A stretch of DNA of 64,000 nucleotides from NCBI RefSeq assembly GCF_001049895.1, contig NZ_CVPE01000006.1, positions 530,957-594,956 of the forward strand. The letters run 5' to 3'. Position 1 is the stretch's first letter. Each line of letters opens with the position of its first letter. Shown here piece by piece: positions 17,552 to 27,108 of this stretch. The notes under the pieces were generated by a model. It made no database searches. It was not told the origin of the DNA and saw only the letters and a list, made by a program, of their open reading frames with translations. The DNA comes from Rubeoparvulum massiliense. Lineage in GTDB: Bacteria > Bacillota > Bacilli > Rubeoparvulales > Rubeoparvulaceae. Made by a program: the position numbers and the translations under genes.

Positions 17552-17553
17552 GG

Positions 17554-19119
17554 TTACTCTTCCCTTCTACTTAAGTGTTCTGTGAATTGTTTGGGTCGGT
17601 ACTTCATGGACCACCATGGTGCCCGAATAAAGAGATCCTTCCAGTCACGGAGAGAAAAAGGTGTAACTGGCGCGAGGTAAGGTACCCCAAAGGAACGGAG
17701 CTTGCAAAGATGGGCTGCTAAAAAGACAGTGCCGACAATAATCCCATAAAGACCAACAACAGCAGCTAGAATCATCATGGGAAAACGCAGAAGACGAAAG
17801 GGAATCGCTGCATTGAAACGTGGAATAATAAAGGAGGCGATCCCAGTAATGGAGACGATAATCACAATGGGTGCAGAGACAATTCCTGCATCCACCGCTG
17901 CAGTACCAATCACTAGAGCACCAAGAATACTCACTGCCGAGCCAATGGTACGTGGTAGTCGTAACCCCGCCTCTCGTAAGGCCTCAAAGGCAATTTCCAT
18001 AATTAAGGCTTCAACAAATGCAGGAAATGGGATAGCCTCCCGGCTTGCTGCAATACTCCCTAACAAGCTGGTAGGAATCAAATCTTGATGGTAGGTAGAG
18101 ATGGCAATATAAAGCGCTGGAAGATAAAGAGAAAAAAACAAAAAAAGATAACGAATCCAGCGAAGAAAGATGGAGATAAAAAAACGTTCATAGTAATCTT
18201 CACTGGATTGAATCAACTGCCAGAAGCTAATGGGGAGAATCAAGGCAAATGGCGTTCCATCAACCAAGATCGCAATCCGGCCTTCCAGCAGATTCGCAGC
18301 AACCGTATCAGGACGTTCTGTATTCTGAATCTGTGGGAAAAATGTCCAGCTAGAATCCTCAATGAGTTCCTCAATATATCCACTCTCGAGTATGCCATCG
18401 ATCTTGATTTTATTTAGACGGACTTGAACCTCTTTCAGTACCTCTTCATCGACGATCCCCTCCATATAAACAAGGGTCAAAATGGTTTGCGTCTGCTCTC
18501 CGGCCTTCATCACCAGCATTTTTAATCGATGAGAACGAATCTTGCGACGAATCATCGATGTATTGGTTCGCAGATTCTCTGTAAAACCCTCACGTGGTCC
18601 ACGGATTACTGACTCAGTCTCAGGTTCAGCAATAGAACGAAAATCCCAGCCTTTGGCATCAATGACCAAAGCTTTCTCAAAGCCATCAATAAAGAGGAGC
18701 GTGCTTCCTTCCATCACCTTAGTAACAGCATCCTTCATTCGCTCCACTTCAGCCAGCTGTACATTGGCGATAATTGATGTTTTTAGCTCCTCGAAGCTTA
18801 AACATTGCTCCTGCTGATTGGTCCATGTTAAGACCTGAAAGATTGAAGCAAACTGAATACTTTTCGCATCGATAAATCCATCTACATAGAGTAAAAAGGC
18901 GTCACGATGATTCACCTCGAGTGGTCGAAAAACCACATCTGAGCAATCTTTAAATACTCCCTTAAGAAACTCCTGATTCTCATGGACATCACAGGAGATA
19001 GGCTGATCCAACTCCTTTTCATCGTACTCGCCCTGATCCTTATGAGACTCTTGATCACGGTGATCTCCTAGCCGATTCAGCTTCTCCTGCCTGCGTCTTC
19101 TCCGATGGATTTTCATCAT
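17554..19119 (-). CDS. spore germination receptor subunit (GerA family)
   Basis: A 521-residue protein with a long hydrophilic N-terminal region, starting with a basic HRRRRRQEK stretch, and a C-terminal membrane part with about five segments, as in GerAA/GerKA. Family segments such as AILVDGTPFALILPISFWQL, PALYIAISTYHQDLIP and PFPAFVEALIMEIAFEALREAGLRLPR are present. It is first in the operon gerA-gerC-small-gerB, which together would form one germinant receptor. The germinant cannot be inferred. No convincing sigma-G promoter was seen in the short upstream gap. Confidence 0.93.
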   Translation of the reverse strand: MMKIHRRRRRQEKLNRLGDHRDQESHKDQGEYDEKELDQPISCDVHENQEFLKGVFKDCSDVVFRPLEVNHRDAFLLYVDGFIDAKSIQFASIFQVLTWTNQQEQCLSFEELKTSIIANVQLAEVERMKDAVTKVMEGSTLLFIDGFEKALVIDAKGWDFRSIAEPETESVIRGPREGFTENLRTNTSMIRRKIRSHRLKMLVMKAGEQTQTILTLVYMEGIVDEEVLKEVQVRLNKIKIDGILESGYIEELIEDSSWTFFPQIQNTERPDTVAANLLEGRIAILVDGTPFALILPISFWQLIQSSEDYYERFFISIFLRWIRYLFLFFSLYLPALYIAISTYHQDLIPTSLLGSIAASREAIPFPAFVEALIMEIAFEALREAGLRLPRTIGSAVSILGALVIGTAAVDAGIVSAPIVIIVSITGIASFIIPRFNAAIPFRLLRFPMMILAAVVGLYGIIVGTVFLAAHLCKLRSFGVPYLAPVTPFSLRDWKDLFIRAPWWSMKYRPKQFTEHLSRREE

Positions 19120-19183
19120 CTCTACCCTCTCATCTCATTGATTCATGTCTTGTTAGTGTGACGCAAGAAATGCCTAAATATAC

Positions 19184-19218
19184 AAAAAGCGTCTACCTCA
19201 GCTGAGGTAGACGCTTTT
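19184..19218 (-). terminator. terminator of the bacilliredoxin gene
   Basis: An almost uninterrupted palindrome with 14-15 paired bases (AAAAGCGTCTACCTC and its complement) around CAGCTG, ending in Ts on both strands. It lies 10 bases after the gene and can act both ways. Confidence 0.9.
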
Positions 19219-19228
19219 CTATTGATAT

Positions 19229-19672
19229 TCACTTCACTTCACAATGCTGTTGAAAGGCTGCTGTTAACTGCTGCTGAATCGAAGAAATATCCGCACCTTC
19301 GATTTGATGGCGTTCAAGCATAAAGACGAGTTGACCATCCTTTAGCAAGGCCATGGATGGTGATGATGGGGGATAATCAGTAAAGTATTCCCGTGCCCGT
19401 TCCGTTGCTTCCTTATCCTGACCAGCAAACACTGTGGTCATACGATCTGGACGAGGAGAGCCTTGAACCGCTTGAATCGCTGCCGGACGGGCTAAGCCAC
19501 CTGCACAACCACATACGGAGTTCACCATAACCAAAGTCGTTCCACTTTGGGGCAATATCTGATCTACCTCTTCAGGTGTACGTAATTCCTGGAAGCCCGC
19601 GTGGACTAACTCATCTCGCATCGGTTGGATATATTGATTCATATACTCTTCATAGGTCTGAAATAGATTCAT
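19229..19672 (-). CDS. bacilliredoxin (YphP/YqiW family)
   Basis: A 147-residue cytosolic protein of the BrxA/BrxB family, which removes bacillithiol from mixed disulfides on proteins. The active-site motif is MVNSVCGCAGGLARPA, with the CGC pair at about residues 53-55; the SPSMALLKDG and ERHQIEG segments and the length also match. Its presence implies that the cell makes bacillithiol. GGAGG precedes the ATG. It follows the sco1 gene on the same strand by 26 bases and may be co-transcribed with it. Confidence 0.92.
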   Translation of the reverse strand: MNLFQTYEEYMNQYIQPMRDELVHAGFQELRTPEEVDQILPQSGTTLVMVNSVCGCAGGLARPAAIQAVQGSPRPDRMTTVFAGQDKEATERAREYFTDYPPSSPSMALLKDGQLVFMLERHQIEGADISSIQQQLTAAFQQHCEVK

Positions 19673-19698
19673 CCATTATACCTCCCATTCTTCTTTCA

Positions 19699-20310
19699 TC
19701 ATTTGGAAACCAATTGGAGCATATCCAGATAGATCACATCCAGATCCATCTCATCAGCCATTCCGTAGATTTTGACCACCTTTCGCTCCTGATCCAGTAG
19801 ATACATCTTTGTAGAATGAAGATAATAGCCTTCCCCTTGATCTTGAGCATAAAAATTGAAGGCTTGCAATGCTTTCTCCGTCTCCGCTTCCGTACCACTC
19901 CAGAAGCTCCAGCCCTGAAAATCTACGTTAAAATTTTGCGCATACTGATGTAATTGCTTAGGTGTATCACGTTCTGGATCCATGGTAATGGTGATAAACT
20001 GCACTTCTTTTCCGAAGTATCCTGCCTCTTGCAGGCGCTTCTGGAGAAAAAACTGATTGGCTGTGGTGGCTGGGCAGATATCCGGGCAATGAATATAAAT
20101 AAATGTGAGTAAGCGAATAGTTCCATCTGTCTCACTGAGGCGAACCTCGTCGCCAAAGGAGTTCGTCATGATTAATTCAGGAATGGGAGGAACAGACGGC
20201 CCCCACTGGATCATGGTAGCCAAAACCACAGCACTTAAAACCACGACTACGAGGGTGATCATCATCAATTGCTTCTTCTGCTGCGATGAGAGTGATGCCA
20301 CTGCATTCAC
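19699..20310 (-). CDS. Sco1/SenC-family copper chaperone for cytochrome oxidase
   Basis: A 203-residue protein with one N-terminal membrane anchor (about residues 14-33) and an external thioredoxin-like domain. Copper and redox ligands are visible: the CxxxC motif in IHCPDICPATT and a distal histidine in YYLHSTKMYLL. Sco proteins deliver copper to, or reduce, the CuA site of oxidase subunit II. Its place at the end of the cta cluster fits that role. AGGTGA precedes the ATG. Confidence 0.92.
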   Translation of the reverse strand: MNAVASLSSQQKKQLMMITLVVVVLSAVVLATMIQWGPSVPPIPELIMTNSFGDEVRLSETDGTIRLLTFIYIHCPDICPATTANQFFLQKRLQEAGYFGKEVQFITITMDPERDTPKQLHQYAQNFNVDFQGWSFWSGTEAETEKALQAFNFYAQDQGEGYYLHSTKMYLLDQERKVVKIYGMADEMDLDVIYLDMLQLVSK

Positions 20311-20324
20311 CTGCTTTCAAGCGC

Positions 20325-21293
20325 TTAGAACATACTATCCAGGATGATGGTCATAAAGATAACGGATAAATAGATAATGGAATATCGGAACATCTTCGTT
20401 GCCCAGCGAACATCCTCTTCATGACTCTGGTGACGTAAGCCCTTCAAAGCCATACCAATATAGATTGCACCTAAAGCCACTGCCACGCTTAAGTAGATCC
20501 ACCCTGCTGATCCAAGGAAATAGAGAAGCAGGGAGACAGGCACCATCGTAATGGTATAGGCAAAAATCTGGCGCTTCGTCATGGCAAAGCCTGCAACTAC
20601 TGGTAACATCGGAACCTGAACACGACGGTACTCCTCACAGCGCCGCATGGCTAAGGCGAGAAAATGGGCCGGCTGCCAGAGAAACATGAAGATAAAGAAG
20701 GTCCATGATGTGATATCTAGCTGATTGGCCACAGCCACATAGCCAACAAGGGGAGGCATGGCTCCAGAGATACCACCAATTACCGTATTCAAGGTGGTCG
20801 TACGTTTTGTCCAAGCTGTATAAATGAGGACATAGACGATTAAACCCACTAGAGCTAAAATCGCAGCTAGGATATTCACAGCAAGCCCGAGAATGGTCTC
20901 ACCGATTATGGCTAGCGAAAGACCAAAGATCGTGCCAGCTCGTGGACTGATCCGTCCATTGGTAATGGCACGCGTCTTTGTCCGCTCCATGAAACGATCA
21001 ATGTCACGATCATAAACATTATTCAAGGTGGTTCCACCTGCAATGACCGCAGCGATTCCGATAAAGGTCCAGAAAAGTAATAATGAATTGCTACCAAGTA
21101 ATGTGGTCCCTCCCACCTTCACAGCCAACATATAACCTGCAAGAACACCTAGTAAATTACCATAAACCAAGCCTGGTTTGGTCAGGTTATAGTACTCCTT
21201 CCAACGGGGGATATCCAACTGCGTCATTGATAGATCCTCTTCGGCTTCAACCATACGATCCATTGGTTCATCCACTTGCACGATCCGCTCCAA
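20325..21293 (-). CDS. ctaB: protoheme IX farnesyltransferase (heme O synthase)
   Basis: A 322-residue UbiA-type membrane prenyltransferase that adds farnesyl to heme B to make heme O. It has the two Asp-rich motifs, NNVYDRDIDRFMERT and the second near FLWQPAHFLALAMRR, and about nine hydrophobic segments. The TTG at 21293 is chosen because AGGAGG lies seven bases upstream; this puts the start inside the last 26 bases of ctaA, suggesting translational coupling. It follows ctaA in the same direction, whereas the two genes are divergent in B. subtilis. Confidence 0.93.
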   Translation of the reverse strand: MERIVQVDEPMDRMVEAEEDLSMTQLDIPRWKEYYNLTKPGLVYGNLLGVLAGYMLAVKVGGTTLLGSNSLLLFWTFIGIAAVIAGGTTLNNVYDRDIDRFMERTKTRAITNGRISPRAGTIFGLSLAIIGETILGLAVNILAAILALVGLIVYVLIYTAWTKRTTTLNTVIGGISGAMPPLVGYVAVANQLDITSWTFFIFMFLWQPAHFLALAMRRCEEYRRVQVPMLPVVAGFAMTKRQIFAYTITMVPVSLLLYFLGSAGWIYLSVAVALGAIYIGMALKGLRHQSHEEDVRWATKMFRYSIIYLSVIFMTIILDSMF

Positions 21294-22179
21294 TTTGTAA
21301 CCTCCTTTCTGTGTAGACGGCTGTTCCCACAATCCAGCCACTGATTAGTAGACTTAGCGAGGCAAAAAGCATATGCATGGACGAAACAAAGACTGCTAAT
21401 TGCGTCGTACTACTAATAATTCCTAAGAGAGTATCGATACCCACAAGGGTAAACATGAGATATGATAAGCGTCTACTATATCCTAATTGCTTTTCATAAA
21501 AAATGAGATAGCCTGCTGACACGAGCAGTGCAACTGCAAACATACCGTGGATGAGGTAGAGCACTTCTGCCAATTGTGAAGATTCAAACAGGATACGATC
21601 ATAGGGCACCCCAAAGTGAAGATGACTTGCCCGTGAATGTTTAAAAAAGGCCCCTAAGAAAATCTCTCCATATAAGGCGAGGAAGAAAGTAACAGCCGCA
21701 CGTCGATAAGGCTTCCTAAGATGCCAAACCCGTTCTGGAATCCCATCAAGCTGAGGACGTTTTAATGCTACCGTGAGCCAAACTAGGCTGGAAAGCAGTG
21801 CCAAGGAGATGACCACATCTAGGGTACTAAAGCCTGCTGGTGTACCCAGCATCGTGTTCAATCCTCCTACCAATGCTTGTGTTAGGAGTAACACCAAGGA
21901 GGCAAGGGCTAATTGACCGATGGACTTTTCATGGGGTTCCCTTCTCCGCCAAGCAAGAATCGCATTCGCTAGGATGAGAAAACCTAGTACAGCCACACCC
22001 AAGCGATGTATATATTCAATCATCACTAGTGGATCTGTTAAATCTGGAATATATGAACCATTACATCGTGGCCAATCGGAACCACATGCTTCTCCTGCGC
22101 CTGTAGCAACGACAAGATTCCCTAAGGCCAACACGACGATGGTAAAGATGGTAGTAAATAAAGAAAAGCGGTGGCGCAT
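21268..22179 (-). CDS. ctaA: heme A synthase
   Basis: A 303-residue membrane protein with eight hydrophobic segments that oxidises heme O to heme A. Features of the Bacillus-type CtaA are visible: the external Cys pair in GEACGSDWPRCNG near residue 35, and the heme-ligand histidines in EYIHRLGV, the FFKHSRASHLHFG loop, and the LIHGMFA and SMHMLFA segments. The ATG at 22179 has AAGGAG eight bases upstream. Its 3' end overlaps ctaB by 26 bases. Together they supply heme A to the caa3 oxidase encoded upstream. Confidence 0.93.
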   Translation of the reverse strand: MRHRFSLFTTIFTIVVLALGNLVVATGAGEACGSDWPRCNGSYIPDLTDPLVMIEYIHRLGVAVLGFLILANAILAWRRREPHEKSIGQLALASLVLLLTQALVGGLNTMLGTPAGFSTLDVVISLALLSSLVWLTVALKRPQLDGIPERVWHLRKPYRRAAVTFFLALYGEIFLGAFFKHSRASHLHFGVPYDRILFESSQLAEVLYLIHGMFAVALLVSAGYLIFYEKQLGYSRRLSYLMFTLVGIDTLLGIISSTTQLAVFVSSMHMLFASLSLLISGWIVGTAVYTERRLQIGADRASG

Positions 22180-22267
22180 AAGCAATTCTCCTTTAAACTC
22201 GATTCTAACGTTGAAATGATTCTACTGTTGAATTGATTCACGATATAAATCTATGCCAATTGACCAC

Positions 22268-23185
22268 TTAGCCAATCTGATTTCCGAGGTTACTAGAAAG
22301 AACATGCTGTTCTGCTTCACGTTCCTTCGCCTTTTCATTCTTCATCCAGTGATAGAAGGTATAACCAAGAAAGATACCATACATTAATTCTTGCATAATT
22401 TTCATAATTGTTCCACCCAATTGTTGATCATGAATGGGGGGAAAAATTGCAAAGTAATCTGGTCCAGAAACTTGAGAAACAGCCAGCAATGTCGTGTCAG
22501 GAACACAATAACCAAGCGCTGTCATCCACATATCAGGATTCGCATAGACATCGTACAATGTATAATCAGCAAAGATGATCAATGCACACGCAGGTGTCAT
22601 AAGAATACCATCGATGACAAGATAGACAATCTTACGCAGATGAGATAAGCGTTTATCATCCTTCATGGGTGTCACAATAGGCCACCACATTAAATACGCG
22701 GTAACAAATAAGAGAATGATATAAAACGTGTGTAGCGAATAATTGGTCATCACCGTATCGAGTACGATGGGCACATGATAGAGTGAAAAGAAACCATTAA
22801 AAAGTAAGATGGAGATCATTGGCTTAGCAAAAAAACGAAATAAGGTGCCAAATCCCTTGATGCTCAGCATTTTTTCAAACATCCAGGTTGGTGTACCGAT
22901 GATGAGCAATGGTGGTACGACGAGGTATAAGAGTGCCATCTGACTCATATGAGCACTAAAGATCAAATGGGCCAACAGATCCAGGGGACTTCCCTGGGCA
23001 ATATAGAAGACAAGCAAGCCTGATAAAAAGTACAGCACTTGACGAAGGGGGTATGGCTCTTGTTGCAGTTCTTTTGGGCGCAAGGGTCCAACAAAGGCTA
23101 GGTAGATACCTGCAATAATTAACGTAGAAATAATGACATAAGGACTCCATAAATCTGCCACGGTGAAAAGATCGAAATTCGGCAT
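22268..23185 (-). CDS. ctaG: cytochrome c oxidase assembly factor CtaG
   Basis: A 305-residue multi-pass membrane protein of the caa3-type CtaG family, needed for making active caa3 oxidase and thought to act in copper insertion. About seven hydrophobic segments are visible, with the family stretches FSAHMSQMALLYLVVPPLLIIGTP and the C-terminal DQQLGGTIMKIMQELMYG. It follows ctaF in the same operon. GGGAGGG precedes the ATG. The last residues are charged and probably cytosolic. Confidence 0.9.
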   Translation of the reverse strand: MPNFDLFTVADLWSPYVIISTLIIAGIYLAFVGPLRPKELQQEPYPLRQVLYFLSGLLVFYIAQGSPLDLLAHLIFSAHMSQMALLYLVVPPLLIIGTPTWMFEKMLSIKGFGTLFRFFAKPMISILLFNGFFSLYHVPIVLDTVMTNYSLHTFYIILLFVTAYLMWWPIVTPMKDDKRLSHLRKIVYLVIDGILMTPACALIIFADYTLYDVYANPDMWMTALGYCVPDTTLLAVSQVSGPDYFAIFPPIHDQQLGGTIMKIMQELMYGIFLGYTFYHWMKNEKAKEREAEQHVLSSNLGNQIG

Positions 23186-23253
23186 GCTACACCCTCCCTT
23201 TGTGAAAGAAGGTTACAGTCGCCCATGGTAAGCAGCGCCTGTAACCTCATTGT

Positions 23254-23583
23254 TTACCACCAGATTAAATAGACTAAGACGATAATTGTGACGAGCGCTA
23301 CAAAGAAGCCGCTAAACATAAAAGCAGCGCCAAAGCTATGCTCATGATCCTTTTGCTCCAAGTGCATCCAGATATAAAGCTGGAATGATGCTTGGATAAT
23401 CGCTAAGGCGATTAGAAACACCATCAGTGCAAACGTGGACATTAATCCCTGCTCCACAGCTACGAAAGCGATCACAGTTAAGAATATGGATAGAATGAAT
23501 GTCCATAGATGCTTCATGGTCGCTTCTTTAATTTCACGCTTTTGCCGTTGCTCTGCAATGGATTGATTCATTTGCCCTTCCAT
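23254..23583 (-). CDS. ctaF: caa3 oxidase subunit IV
   Basis: A 109-residue protein with three membrane helices after a charged N-terminus, matching the COX IV-like small subunit of Bacillus caa3 oxidase (prokaryotic cytochrome C oxidase subunit IV family). The WMHLEQKDHEHSF loop is characteristic. It starts three bases after the ctaE stop, so it is co-translated with the core subunits. It stabilises the complex rather than binding redox centres. Confidence 0.9.
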   Translation of the reverse strand: MEGQMNQSIAEQRQKREIKEATMKHLWTFILSIFLTVIAFVAVEQGLMSTFALMVFLIALAIIQASFQLYIWMHLEQKDHEHSFGAAFMFSGFFVALVTIIVLVYLIWW

Positions 23584-23586
23584 GAC

Positions 23587-24210
23587 CTATCCCACCTTTC
23601 CTAGCAAATAGACAAGGGTGAAGATAAAGACCCAAATGACGTCAACAAAGTGCCAGTATAAGCTAGCCACATAATATTTCGGTGCGGTATACTCATCAAC
23701 TGGACGCTTACGGTTCCGAATCACGAGAGCGAGAATCCACGTGGCACCGAACAGTACGTGGGCACCATGGAGGCCTAGTAATGAATAGAAAGAAGATCCG
23801 AAAGCACTGGTTGTAAAGCCTAAACCTGCATTGACATAGTGATAGAACTCATAGATTTCTAGCGCTAAGAAGGAATAACCAAGGAATGCGGTTAAGGTAA
23901 ACCAACGATTCATCGCTTGGGTATTACCCTTATGCATATTGAGAATTCCTAATACGCTGGTTAAGCTACTGGTTAATAGAATGGCTGTAGCAAGGAAGGT
24001 TAACGGTAGCTCAAAGAGCTCCTTCCCCGTAGGTCCATAATTGGTGTGATTACGAAGTGCGAGATATGCACCAAAGAAGGTGGCAAAGAGCACCACGTCA
24101 CTTGCTAGATAGATCCACATCCCGAGAATCTTATTGCGACCTTCTAGGGTAGCCTTTTCTAATGCATGTGTTCTTTGCTCAGGTTGGATTGCTACTGCTT
24201 CTGTATTCAT
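23587..24210 (-). CDS. ctaE: caa3 oxidase subunit III
   Basis: A 207-residue membrane protein of the COX3 family with five hydrophobic segments, the short bacterial caa3 form. It has ATFFGAYLALR, the LGLHGAHVLFGATWI motif and the closing YWHFVDVIWVFIFTLVYL. The ATG overlaps the ctaD stop by one base (TAATG), a sign of translational coupling. Subunit III supports long-term activity of subunit I. Confidence 0.96.
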   Translation of the reverse strand: MNTEAVAIQPEQRTHALEKATLEGRNKILGMWIYLASDVVLFATFFGAYLALRNHTNYGPTGKELFELPLTFLATAILLTSSLTSVLGILNMHKGNTQAMNRWFTLTAFLGYSFLALEIYEFYHYVNAGLGFTTSAFGSSFYSLLGLHGAHVLFGATWILALVIRNRKRPVDEYTAPKYYVASLYWHFVDVIWVFIFTLVYLLGKVG

Positions 24211-26051
24211 TATCGTCCTTGCCCCCCTTCATTCAACTCTTCCGGGCTCAGATGGTGACCGTGGTCATCCTTCAGAGAGCGGAAGGTCATGGTGAGGAAA
24301 GTGAGAACCAATCCAGCAATCGCTACAGCAAACTGATGGAAGATGAAGCCAAACCCAGAGATAAATAAGCCAATGGAGATAATCATAGGCAAAATTGAGT
24401 TGTTAGGCATATGGACCTCACCTAATGGCTCCGCTGGTGTTAGGCTCTTATTGCCTGCCCGTTTTTCTAACCACCAATTATCCTGTCCCTTCACCAATGG
24501 AGATTGGGCGAAGTTATAGAATGGTGGTGGTGAAGAGAGCGCCCACTCCATAGAACGTCCATCCTCCCAAGCATCTGCAGGTGCTTTTTTCTTTTTCGCT
24601 GTGCTATAGACGATATTAATAACCAGGAGTGTAACCCCAATGGCCATCAGGATGGTTCCAATGGTACTTACAAAGTTACCTGTGTCTAAGCCTTGATCTG
24701 GTAAATAGGTATGGTTCCGACGTGGCATTCCCCATAGACCGAGGAAGTGCTGAATTAAGAAAGTCATGTGGAAACCAATAAAGAAGATAACAAAGAAGAT
24801 TTTGCCTAAAAGCTCGTTTAAATAGTATCCAAACATCTTCGGCCACCAGTAGAAGATCGCTGAGAAGATGGCGAAGACAACACCACCAATTAACACGTAG
24901 TGAAAGTGTGCTACCACGAAATAGCTATCATGGAACTGATAATCCGCACCTGGTACAGAGAGCATAACCCCTGTTACCCCACCCATTACGAATGTAGGGA
25001 TAAAGGCAAGGGCGAAAAGATTGGCCGTGGTGAAGCGGATTTGTCCACCCCAGAGGGTGAAGAGCCAGTTGAACACCTTAATCCCTGTTGGCACCGCAAT
25101 CGCCATGGTAGCGATAGCAAAAATGGCATTGGCCACTGGTCCCATCCCAACTGTAAACATATGGTGAACCCACACCATGAAGCCAAGAAAGCCGATCAGC
25201 ATCGTTGCAAAGACCATGGAATGGTAACCAAAAAGACGCTTACGTGAGAAGGTTGGGATCACTTCCGAGAAGATACCAAAGGCTGGTAACACCAAGAGAT
25301 ATACCTCCGGGTGACCAAAAATCCAGAAAATATGTTGATAGAGGATGACGTTACCTCCACGATTCACATCGAAGAAAGCAGAATTGAAGATTGAATCGTA
25401 CATCAGCATAAAGAGTCCAGCCGTTAATGCTGGGAACGCAAAGAGAATCAGTCCAGAAGAGACAAATGCTGTCCAAACAAACATTGGCATCCGCATGAGA
25501 CTCATGCCTGGAGCACGCATATTTAAAATCGTAACGAGAAAGTTTATAGCTGACATCAAGGTTCCAAAGCCAGAGATCTGTAAGCCCAAGACATAGAAGT
25601 TGGTACCCCAATGTCCTGGCTCATAGGAGATGGCTATGGGAACATAGGAGGTCCAGCCTGCCTCAGGTGCAGTCCCAAAAAACCAGCTAATGTTTAGCAA
25701 AACTCCACCAAAGAGAAAGAGCCAGAAGCCTAGAGCATTCAAAAATGGAAAAGCAACGTCACGGGCACCGATTTGTAAAGGTATCATATAGTTCATAAAG
25801 CCAAAGAGGATTGGCGTCGCTGCAAGGAAAAGCATGGTGGTTCCATGCATGGAAAACAATTGGTTAAAGGTTGAAGAATCTACGAAATCAAAGAGCGGAT
25901 ACATGAGCTGAATCCGCATCAGCAACGCTTCTATACCTGCAAGGGCAAAGAAGAAGAAACCAGCTAAGAAGTACATGATTCCTATTTTTTTATGATCTAC
26001 TGTGGTAAGCCAATCCCACAGTCCCGATCTCTTATTCGCAAGCGTCGTCAC
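24210..26051 (-). CDS. ctaD: caa3 oxidase subunit I
   Basis: A 613-residue catalytic subunit with about 14 hydrophobic segments. Heme A and heme a3/CuB ligands are in place: HGTTMLF for low-spin heme, WIFGHPEVYLLVLP with the His-Tyr crosslink pair, VWVHHMFTVG for CuB, and FHYVLIGG for the other hemes. It reduces oxygen to water and pumps protons. The start is GTG with GAGGAGG seven bases upstream. It lies second in ctaC-ctaD-ctaE-ctaF-ctaG. Confidence 0.97.
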   Translation of the reverse strand: MTTLANKRSGLWDWLTTVDHKKIGIMYFLAGFFFFALAGIEALLMRIQLMYPLFDFVDSSTFNQLFSMHGTTMLFLAATPILFGFMNYMIPLQIGARDVAFPFLNALGFWLFLFGGVLLNISWFFGTAPEAGWTSYVPIAISYEPGHWGTNFYVLGLQISGFGTLMSAINFLVTILNMRAPGMSLMRMPMFVWTAFVSSGLILFAFPALTAGLFMLMYDSIFNSAFFDVNRGGNVILYQHIFWIFGHPEVYLLVLPAFGIFSEVIPTFSRKRLFGYHSMVFATMLIGFLGFMVWVHHMFTVGMGPVANAIFAIATMAIAVPTGIKVFNWLFTLWGGQIRFTTANLFALAFIPTFVMGGVTGVMLSVPGADYQFHDSYFVVAHFHYVLIGGVVFAIFSAIFYWWPKMFGYYLNELLGKIFFVIFFIGFHMTFLIQHFLGLWGMPRRNHTYLPDQGLDTGNFVSTIGTILMAIGVTLLVINIVYSTAKKKKAPADAWEDGRSMEWALSSPPPFYNFAQSPLVKGQDNWWLEKRAGNKSLTPAEPLGEVHMPNNSILPMIISIGLFISGFGFIFHQFAVAIAGLVLTFLTMTFRSLKDDHGHHLSPEELNEGGQGR

Positions 26052-26088
26052 GTTGAAACCTCCTCATCCTGTATATTTGTTTCATCGC

Positions 26089-27108
26089 TTATTCTGCGAA
26101 TTTCAAGGAACTTAAGTATTCAACCAACGCATCCACTTCTTGGTCCGTTAGTGGATTAATGATCATTTGATTGCCTGGCTTCATTCCTTGCGGATCCTTG
26201 ATCCATTCAGCCAAGCGTTCCTTGTTAAAATCGAACAGACCGGCTACTGTTTGGCGTTCACCATAGTAAGCCAAGTTCGGAAATGGTCCTTTTTGTTCTG
26301 CATCAATGGCATGACAAGCTATACAATTTTGGGCAAAGAGTTGTTCACCCTCTTGAGCCAATGGTGTCACGGGCTGTGGTGCAGGCTGCTTCATCTTCGC
26401 AACCCATTGTTCATATTCATCCTGTGGTAAAGCAATTACCTTAAAGTCCATGAAGGTATGGGATGGTCCACAGAACTCAGCACATTTCCCTTTATAAACA
26501 CCAGGCTCTTCAGCATGTAACCAAGTGATATTCTTGTTCTCCCCATTCTGACCAGTTGGATTGGTATCGATCTTTCCACCAAGTCCTGGTACCCAGAAGG
26601 AGTGAATCACATCAGCTGATGCCACCTCAATGGGAACCTTTTCTCCTACAGGAATCACCAAGTCTGATGAAGTGACTAAGCCATATTCTGTGTATTCAAA
26701 TTCCCACCAGAATTGATGGGCTGTCACCTTGATTTTCGGTTCACCTACATCTTGGGCGAGGAAGAATACGTTCTTCACCGTTGGAATCGCAAGGATGATT
26801 AATAGAATGATTGGAATCGCAGTCCAAATAAACTCTAACTTTGCGCTTCCCTCTACTTGCTTTGGAATAGAATTATCGCCTGGCTTAGCACGGAAACGGA
26901 TAAGTACATAAACAAAGATAATGACAACAACCGATACAACGAATAACATAATGCCAATGCTCAGCTTTATGAGTGAGTATTGGGAATCTGCTGCATCACC
27001 CTTTGGCTGCAGAGTACTCAAGTTCTCCTGTCCACAACCAGTTGCTAGTATGGTGAGAAGCAGAAGAAGTGGAACTAATCGTATGGCGAAACGCCAACCT
27101 CTCTTCAT
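26089..27108 (-). CDS. ctaC: caa3 oxidase subunit II with fused cytochrome c
   Basis: A 339-residue lipoprotein (lipobox LATGC near residue 22) with two membrane helices, an external cupredoxin domain and a C-terminal cytochrome c domain. CuA ligands are visible in VIHSFWVPGLGGKID and YKGKCAEFCGPSHTFMDFKV, and heme c is bound at CIACH near residue 249. The cytochrome fusion marks it as caa3-type. GGGGG stands eight bases before the ATG at 27108. First gene of the operon; its upstream region carries TGTGAA boxes. Confidence 0.97.
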   Translation of the reverse strand: MKRGWRFAIRLVPLLLLLTILATGCGQENLSTLQPKGDAADSQYSLIKLSIGIMLFVVSVVVIIFVYVLIRFRAKPGDNSIPKQVEGSAKLEFIWTAIPIILLIILAIPTVKNVFFLAQDVGEPKIKVTAHQFWWEFEYTEYGLVTSSDLVIPVGEKVPIEVASADVIHSFWVPGLGGKIDTNPTGQNGENKNITWLHAEEPGVYKGKCAEFCGPSHTFMDFKVIALPQDEYEQWVAKMKQPAPQPVTPLAQEGEQLFAQNCIACHAIDAEQKGPFPNLAYYGERQTVAGLFDFNKERLAEWIKDPQGMKPGNQMIINPLTDQEVDALVEYLSSLKFAE

